Part shown: positions 43,449 through 47,006 of the stretch, one piece after another
Layout of the letters: each line of letters begins with the position of its first letter
How positions within the stretch are numbered: the stretch's first letter is position 1
From: Treponema sp.
GTDB taxonomy: Bacteria > Spirochaetota > Spirochaetia > Treponematales > Breznakiellaceae
NCBI GenBank assembly: GCA_031266075.1
Contig: JAISBS010000034.1
Coordinates: forward strand, 1 to 47,006
Length of the DNA stretch: 47,006 nucleotides
Direction: 5' to 3'
Notes under the pieces: generated by a model
The model's database searches: none
Seen by the model: the letters and a program-made list of their open reading frames with translations, nothing else
What the model was told of the DNA's origin: nothing
Made by a program: the position numbers and the translations under genes

Positions 43449-44074
43449 GGTGAAACCTCCCGGATACTCCGTTCCAGATTTTGTATAGACCGGGAAAGGG
43501 GCGTATTCCAGGGAAGCAGCGTCTGCGCTTTTGTCAGATCCTCCAGGGCTTCCGTTCCTTTTCCCGCGATCCAGCGGGCCCGGGCCCGGTCTACAAAAAC
43601 CATCGCCGTTTCCGCGGAAGCCTCCACCGCCTGATCCAGATAGGACAGGGCGCTGTCTTCCCGGCCTCCTTCCCTGGCCAGGTCCGCCGCAAGCCGGAGA
43701 AAACGGACGTTCAGGGGATCGACAGCCAGGAGAGATTCAACCAAGGCTTCCGCCGCGGCCCGGTCTCCCTTTTCCCGGAGACAGCGCCCCAGATAAAGGC
43801 CCGCCTCGGCAAAGGAAGGATTAAGTTTCCTGGCCTGGCGGAAAGCGGTTTCCGCAGCATCAAGATTGCCCTGAAAATATTCCGCTTTTCCCCTCAGCGC
43901 CAGGGCCGGAGCGAAATTCCGGATCCCTTCCAGAATTTCAAGCGTTTCGGAAAAGTTCCCTTCCTGATAGGCATTCCGGGCCAGGGCATAGCGGACCAGG
44001 GTCTTGTCATTGGGCCCGGCGAAACAGGACGCCAAAACCAGGCCGCAGAGAATCGCTGCCAACGGTAATTTCAT
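43445..44074 (-). CDS. TPR-repeat lipoprotein
   Basis: A 209-residue lipoprotein (MKLPLAAILCGLVLASC, Cys17) followed by at least four tetratricopeptide-like helix pairs, e.g. ALRGKAEYFQGNLDAAETAF and PSFAEAGLYLGRCLREKG. TPR proteins usually act as scaffolds for complexes. The ATG at 44074 overlaps the previous stop by 4 nt and begins the signal peptide; a TTG further upstream (44089) is less likely. Confidence 0.8.
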   Translation of the reverse strand: MKLPLAAILCGLVLASCFAGPNDKTLVRYALARNAYQEGNFSETLEILEGIRNFAPALALRGKAEYFQGNLDAAETAFRQARKLNPSFAEAGLYLGRCLREKGDRAAAEALVESLLAVDPLNVRFLRLAADLAREGGREDSALSYLDQAVEASAETAMVFVDRARARWIAGKGTEALEDLTKAQTLLPWNTPLSRSIQNLERSIREVSP

Positions 44075-45060
44075 CCCCGGCCCCCGCAAATGTAGCTCAG
44101 GCGTTCCGCCAGGCGGCCTGAAGATTTTTCCGCCAGGCCGGCAAAATACGTCCGAAAGGGTTCCACAGCGGACAGGCTCCGCAGGGCTCCGGCGGCAAAA
44201 AGCGTGTAGGAATTATCCGGCAGGGAGATGAGGGGCAGAAGGCCGGAAAGAAGTTCAGGACTTCCGCCGGAAACCGCCTGGGTAATAAGTTCCTCTATCT
44301 CCATCCGGGTTTTCATTGCCGTTCCGTGCCGGCGTTCAAGCCCCGCGGCGGCGGCGAGAATTTCCCGGCATTCCGGGACGAAGGGCCCGCCGGGGGCAAG
44401 GCCGATACAGCGTTCCGCATAGTCCAGGGCCAGGGCTCCTGAAAAAAAACGGGCCCCCCGGTACCAGTATTCGGGAAACGCCCGGTACCGGGCCTGAATC
44501 GCCCCGTAAGAAGACCGGGTCTTCCAGTTGTTTTCTCCCCGTTCCATGGAACAGGCAAGCAGCAGCCACCGGGCAAAGCTGTCCGGTTCTTCATCAGCGC
44601 TGAACAGGGAGCCCAGTATGGCTTCCGCCTCTTCCCAGCGGCCTTCGATAAAAGCCAGAAGCCCCTTGGCGGTCTCTGCCGCCAACACTTCCCCCTGCCC
44701 GCCCCGGAGCGCAAGCAAATTTTCCAGCCCCCTTTCCACATCGGCCTTCGCCATCAGGCCTTGGCTGTAGACCCAGGCCAATTCCTTGTAGGCCGCCAGG
44801 GCCGCGCCGGAAAAATCCCCTGCCCGTTCCCGCAGCCCCGATTCCGCCAGACCCATCCCCTGAACATGGGAACCGGATCGTTCCAGTCCGGCAAACGCTT
44901 CCAGCGCTTCAGCCAGCTCGTCCAAAGATATTGCTTCCCGGTTTTCGGAAGCCGGGGCTGCGGCATCTGCGGCGGCGGCGGGAATTGTCCGCTCCGGCGC
45001 ATTCGTTCCGGTACAGGCCAAACACCCCAGAACGGCGATTACCACTGGTAGATATTTCAT
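44071..45060 (-). CDS. helical-repeat lipoprotein, first gene of the RND operon
   Basis: A 329-residue lipoprotein. The start at 45060 gives MKYLPVVIAVLGCLAC with Cys16 and follows GGAG at 7-nt spacing; an upstream in-frame ATG at 45072 lacks this. After an Ala/Pro-rich linker the protein is all-helical with TPR/SEL-like repeats (GDFSGAALAAYKELAWVYSQG, EGRWEEAEAILGSLF). It starts the eleven-gene minus-strand run that continues to 19824. No clear promoter was found in the 200 nt upstream. Confidence 0.75.
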   Translation of the reverse strand: MKYLPVVIAVLGCLACTGTNAPERTIPAAAADAAAPASENREAISLDELAEALEAFAGLERSGSHVQGMGLAESGLRERAGDFSGAALAAYKELAWVYSQGLMAKADVERGLENLLALRGGQGEVLAAETAKGLLAFIEGRWEEAEAILGSLFSADEEPDSFARWLLLACSMERGENNWKTRSSYGAIQARYRAFPEYWYRGARFFSGALALDYAERCIGLAPGGPFVPECREILAAAAGLERRHGTAMKTRMEIEELITQAVSGGSPELLSGLLPLISLPDNSYTLFAAGALRSLSAVEPFRTYFAGLAEKSSGRLAERLSYICGGRG

Positions 45061-45264
45061 TTTCAGCTCCATTCAGTTGAATCTCCGGCCACAGGACCGG
45101 GCCGGCCAAACCGGTTTTTCTTATCATTTAATGGCGCCGGATCGCGGTTTTGCTTTAACTTTTTGGAAAAAAAGTGAAAAATCGCCCCGCCGGAACTTGA
45201 ATCTGCTCTCCGGCGGATTTTTTCCCGCCAAAAACGCCTTCCGCAGCATGAATAGAGTTGTTTA

Positions 45265-45395
45265 AAAACTTCAGTTTTTGAACAAATCCGCTTAAAAGCA
45301 GCAAAAATGCGGAGCATTGAAACCCGCAGGGTTTCTTGCGAGACTTGTGTCGGACTTTAGTCCGCGATAACCAACCGGGTTATTGAACAAGTCCA
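45265..45395 (+). repeat. 131-bp dispersed repeat, copy B
   Basis: Near-identical (4 mismatches in 131) and same orientation as copy A at 19689-19819. The two copies bracket the 25-kb block 19824-45060. This copy lies 205 nt upstream of the first gene of the block and 85 nt before tRNA-Ile. The rest of the gap 45061-45479 holds a GGCGG/CCGCC stem near 45206-45223 and the tRNA promoter; no gene is seen. Confidence 0.9.
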
Positions 45396-45440
45396 ATGTG
45401 TGGCAGAGACACCGCCGTTTCCTGTCTTTGGGTTTTGCAC

Positions 45441-45469
45441 TTGACTTTTTCACCCCTTTGCGGTAGAAA
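45441..45469 (+). promoter_or_regulatory. candidate promoter of tRNA-Ile2
   Basis: TTGACT (45441-45446) and TAGAAA (45464-45469) are separated by 17 nt. Predicted start is near 45476, a few bases before the mature tRNA (45480). Confidence 0.5.
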
Positions 45470-45479
45470 AGGAGTCTGA

Positions 45480-45553
45480 GGGCCTTTAGCTCAGTTGGTT
45501 AGAGCAGTTGACTCATAATCAATTGGTCCCTGGTTCAAGTCCAGGAAGGCCCA
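45480..45553 (+). tRNA. tRNA-Ile2(CAU), lysidine-modified type
   Basis: The acceptor stem GGGCCTT/AAGGCCC (45480-45486/45546-45552) is perfect. The anticodon arm is GTTGA-CTCATAA-TCAAT (45507-45523) with anticodon CAU. The T arm is CCTGG-TTCAAGT-CCAGG. An elongator tRNA-Met would also read CAU, but the acceptor start GGCC, the T arm GGTTCAAGTCCAG and the TTGGTC variable region match the tRNA-Ile2 pattern in E. coli, whose anticodon is modified to lysidine by TilS. The discriminator is A45553 and no CCA is encoded. Confidence 0.9.
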
Positions 45554-45555
45554 GG

Positions 45556-45582
45556 AAACCCCCGCCAGGGGGTTTTTTATTT
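45556..45582 (+). terminator. intrinsic terminator of tRNA-Ile2
   Basis: The 8-bp stem AAACCCCC/GGGGGTTT (45556-45563/45568-45575) has a GCCA loop and a TTTTTTATTTT tail. It begins three bases after the tRNA. Confidence 0.85.
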
Positions 45583-45833
45583 TCCGGGATGAAGGCGAAG
45601 GACGCACGGGATCTGCGCCGCCGGTACGCGCGCCGGCCCGGAACGGCGAGGCAGGATGCCGGAAAGTTGGAGGCAAGTCCGGGAAGGCCCGGCAGGGGCT
45701 ATCAAAAAAACCAGGGGCAATTCCCGCCCCAAACATTGCCAATTGATGGAAGGATCTTTCGACAGAAAGTTTATACTCCCCTCCCCGTACAAGCGGATTC
45801 TTTGGGGAATCTCTGGAAACGTTCCGGCTGTTG

Positions 45834-46140
45834 CGAACCTTCGGTTCGACGACGTTGCGGACTAAAGTCCGATGGCGGCCCGGATAAGGGCTTTGCGGCG
45901 GCATATATGCCGAGGCATCATACCAAAGGTACGCGACCAGGGCCGCCCAAATGTGCCGGAGGTTTGGAAGCCGCTTGCGCGGCAAAATCAACAACCGCGC
46001 GGCAGAGTTCAGACCGAAGGTCTGACGGGGCATGAAACCCTCAATACGAATCAAAAGTGGGAATGTTCAGACCAAAGGTCTGCGCGAAGCGGAATGACCT
46101 AACCGTTGCGGAGGCCGAGCCGCCTACTGGCCCGAAGGCC
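45834..46140. repeat. array of short hairpins near tRNA-Ile (REP-like)
   Basis: At least eight small inverted repeats occur in about 300 bp: CGAACC-TTC-GGTTCG (45834-45848), CGGACT-AA-AGTCCG (45858-45871), the palindrome CGGCATATATGCCG (45899-45912), TACC-AAA-GGTA (45921-45931), GCCGC-TTGC-GCGGC (45970-45983), CAGACC-GAA-GGTCTG (46010-46024), CAGACC-AAA-GGTCTG (46068-46082) and GGCC-CGAA-GGCC (46129-46140). Several share a CC-GAA/AAA/TTC-GG core, and GCGAAGC occurs at 46084-46090. CGGACT-AA-AGTCCG is the reverse complement of the stem inside the 131-bp repeat. The whole stretch 45583-46196 lacks a convincing gene. Confidence 0.65.
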
Positions 46141-46164
46141 TGCAGGACAAAAAAAGCGTAAAAA

Positions 46165-46184
46165 TTCTATCAAATTTGATAGAA
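46165..46184 (-). terminator. AT-rich 20-bp palindrome, possible terminator for the minus-strand remnant
   Basis: TTCTATCAAATTTGATAGAA is a perfect palindrome. Read on the minus strand it follows the stop codon at 46197 and is followed by TTTTT and soon TTTTTTT, as in an intrinsic terminator. The stem is AT-rich, so strength is doubtful. Confidence 0.4.
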
Positions 46185-46196
46185 ATGTTGATCTTG

Positions 46197-46385
46197 TTAT
46201 TTTGGATTCACTTGTTTAAGCCGCTCCCCGTATCCCGCCGCTATCTCTTCAAGCGTCCGCTCCGTCCGCGCCCCCGTCTTCCCCCACTCGCTTATCGTCC
46301 CCGCATGGGCCATCAGCTCCGCCAGCTTCGTCCCCGCCAGCAGTTCCTCCACATACGCCCCGCTGTCAAACCTTTCCCCAATTGT
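46197..46385 (-). pseudogene. orphan coding remnant, same frame as the upstream small gene after a TAA
   Basis: Directly after the stop of the 81-residue gene (46386-46388) the same frame stays open for 62 residues: GERFDSGAYVEELLAGTK, then AELMAHAGTISEWGKTGA, ending RLKQVNPK and TAA (46197-46199). Codons are GC-rich and protein-like, in contrast to the AT-rich small gene. There is no start codon, so it is either the 3' remnant of a longer gene or a reading frame interrupted by the TAA. Family not recognised. Confidence 0.5.
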
Positions 46386-46631
46386 TTATTTGCCTGATCC
46401 TCCAACCTGTTTGAAACGCACCTTTCCCCCACTAAAATACTCGCACACTATTGTAGTTTCCAGATTGTAGCCATTAATTGGTTCTAATATAAATAGACAT
46501 ACCTTCCCCCGGTTCTTGGGGAAAAATATGGGAAGAAGAGGAACAAATTGGAAAATATCCCCGCTTTCGATCATGGGGTCAACCTGATTTATGCCTACTG
46601 CGAGCGTCCCGTCTGAAAGTGAGAGTTTCAT
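46386..46631 (-). CDS. hypothetical small protein
   Basis: An 81-residue protein with no recognised domain. It has a beta-rich look: TLAVGINQVDPMIESG, KVCLFILEPINGYN and a tail FSGGKVRFKQVGGSGK. The ATG has GGAGA about 10 nt upstream. Local composition is AT-richer than the rest of the window, consistent with an acquired segment next to transposase remains. It stops at TAA 46386-46388 and is followed in frame by the remnant described above. Confidence 0.45.
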   Translation of the reverse strand: MKLSLSDGTLAVGINQVDPMIESGDIFQFVPLLPIFFPKNRGKVCLFILEPINGYNLETTIVCEYFSGGKVRFKQVGGSGK

Positions 46632-46681
46632 AGAATGTATTCTCCCATATTTATTCAGATTACTGACCCGGCAATTGTAAT

Positions 46682-46909
46682 TCAGACATCAGCAGCATAG
46701 GCTATCGCCGAATCAAGAAAATATCGTTTAATCCGTTTCGGCTTTTTACGCAGCATGTTCATGTGTTCTTCTGTCGCTGCCCTCAAACCTTCTTTCGTCC
46801 TCTTCGGCGTCCGGGACCCTACCCCATATTTTACATCCGCATTCACATGCTCATCAGGATTCAAATCAGGACTGTACGGCGGCAGATAAAATGAAGAACC
46901 GCAGGGCAA
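46682..46909 (-). pseudogene. IS630-family transposase, C-terminal remnant
   Basis: About 75 residues carrying FYLPPYSPDLNPDEHVNADVK, the DDE-domain end typical of IS630/Tc1-like transposases (LPPYSPDLNP with the final acidic residue). The rest of the transposase is missing: an in-frame TGA lies about 30 nt upstream, and the first codons come from a 10-bp perfect palindrome (46898-46919) unrelated to the family. The apparent start is a TTG inside that palindrome. It is most likely a broken copy. Confidence 0.8.
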
Positions 46910-46919
46910 GCCCTGCGGT
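46898..46919. repeat. 10-bp perfect palindrome at the broken end of the transposase
   Basis: ACCGCAGGGC-AA-GCCCTGCGGT joins the IS630 remnant to sequence upstream. Read on the minus strand it encodes PQGLPCG in frame with the transposase. It resembles the GCA/GAA mini-hairpins elsewhere in the window but has a longer stem. Confidence 0.6.
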
Positions 46920-46930
46920 ATCTTTAACCT

Positions 46931-47006
46931 TCAAGCTTTATTCTGATAAGGAAACAGCTCAAGCTGCTTCCCTTCATGTATTTTTTGATATTCCTCCGGT
47001 TTTCGT
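46931..47006 (-). CDS. C-terminal end of an unidentified gene (partial, runs off the window)
   Basis: An open minus-strand frame enters from the right edge and ends KIHEGKQLELFPYQNKA then TGA (46931-46933); 24 residues are visible. It reads like a true protein end and could belong to another transposase or neighbouring gene; too short to identify. Confidence 0.35.
   Translation of the reverse strand, partial: RKPEEYQKIHEGKQLELFPYQNKA

Noticed and set aside
19824-45395. CRISPR array, prophage or integrase gene in the repeat-bracketed block
   Set aside because: No regularly spaced repeats, phage structural genes or recombinase genes are visible; the only transposase trace is the IS630 remnant outside the block.
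45491-46054. 187-residue minus-strand frame across the tRNA-Ile gene
   Set aside because: Its end (LDLNQGPIDYESTALTN) is the well-known false translation of the antisense strand of a tRNA; the rest runs through hairpin-rich non-coding sequence.

Overview
This 47-kb window is spirochaete-like DNA, most likely from a GC-rich, free-living or gut-associated Treponema relative. That placement is an inference from lipoprotein-rich, double-membrane gene content, a FabV-type (TER) enoyl reductase like that of Treponema denticola, and a very long secreted coiled-coil protein of a kind reported from spirochaetes. No marker gene in the window fixes the species. Genes are packed tightly with many 4- to 20-nt overlaps, and GTG/TTG starts are common.

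Layout. (1) 1-2021: the 3' part of gpmI, a tRNA-Pro(GGG) whose 3' end is duplicated 166 bp downstream, and xpt. (2) 2082-7457, minus strand: an operon of a small membrane-anchored protein, a P1B-like metal ATPase with an unusual Ser-Cys-Ala membrane motif, and a 991-residue hybrid kinase ending in a GGDEF domain. (3) 7563-9122: a DUF2953/YtfJ pair (names known from sporulation clusters, here in a presumed non-sporulator) and a convergent outer-membrane beta-barrel candidate. (4) 9274-18759, plus strand: a complete type II fatty-acid operon fabH-fabD-fabG-fabF-fabZ-fabV-accB-accC-accD-accA with a strong promoter and an 11-bp inverted repeat at its predicted start, but no acpP. (5) 18837-19523: a lone lipoprotein gene.

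(6) 19824-45060 is the most unusual part: eleven minus-strand genes in one almost gap-free 25-kb run. In transcription order they are three small lipoproteins, a TolC-like channel, a lipoprotein RND adaptor, two Ig-like (SbsA/Big_5 type) lipoproteins, two different RND pump subunits, a 3187-residue secreted coiled-coil protein, and a lipoprotein with an NADase-type glycan-binding-like C-terminal half. The giant protein ends in a region with an H-x9-C motif resembling L,D-transpeptidase/Tlde1 active sites, so it may be a polymorphic-toxin-like effector with the last lipoprotein as partner. The whole block is bracketed by two 131-bp, 97% identical direct repeats (19689-19819 and 45265-45395); the right one sits next to tRNA-Ile(CAU).

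(7) 45480-47006: tRNA-Ile2 with a terminator, then a gene-poor stretch of mini-hairpins, a small gene followed in frame by an orphan coding remnant, a broken IS630-type transposase end carrying a perfect 10-bp palindrome, and the C-terminus of an unidentified gene leaving the window.

All functional calls come from reading the sequence; no database search or structure prediction was run.
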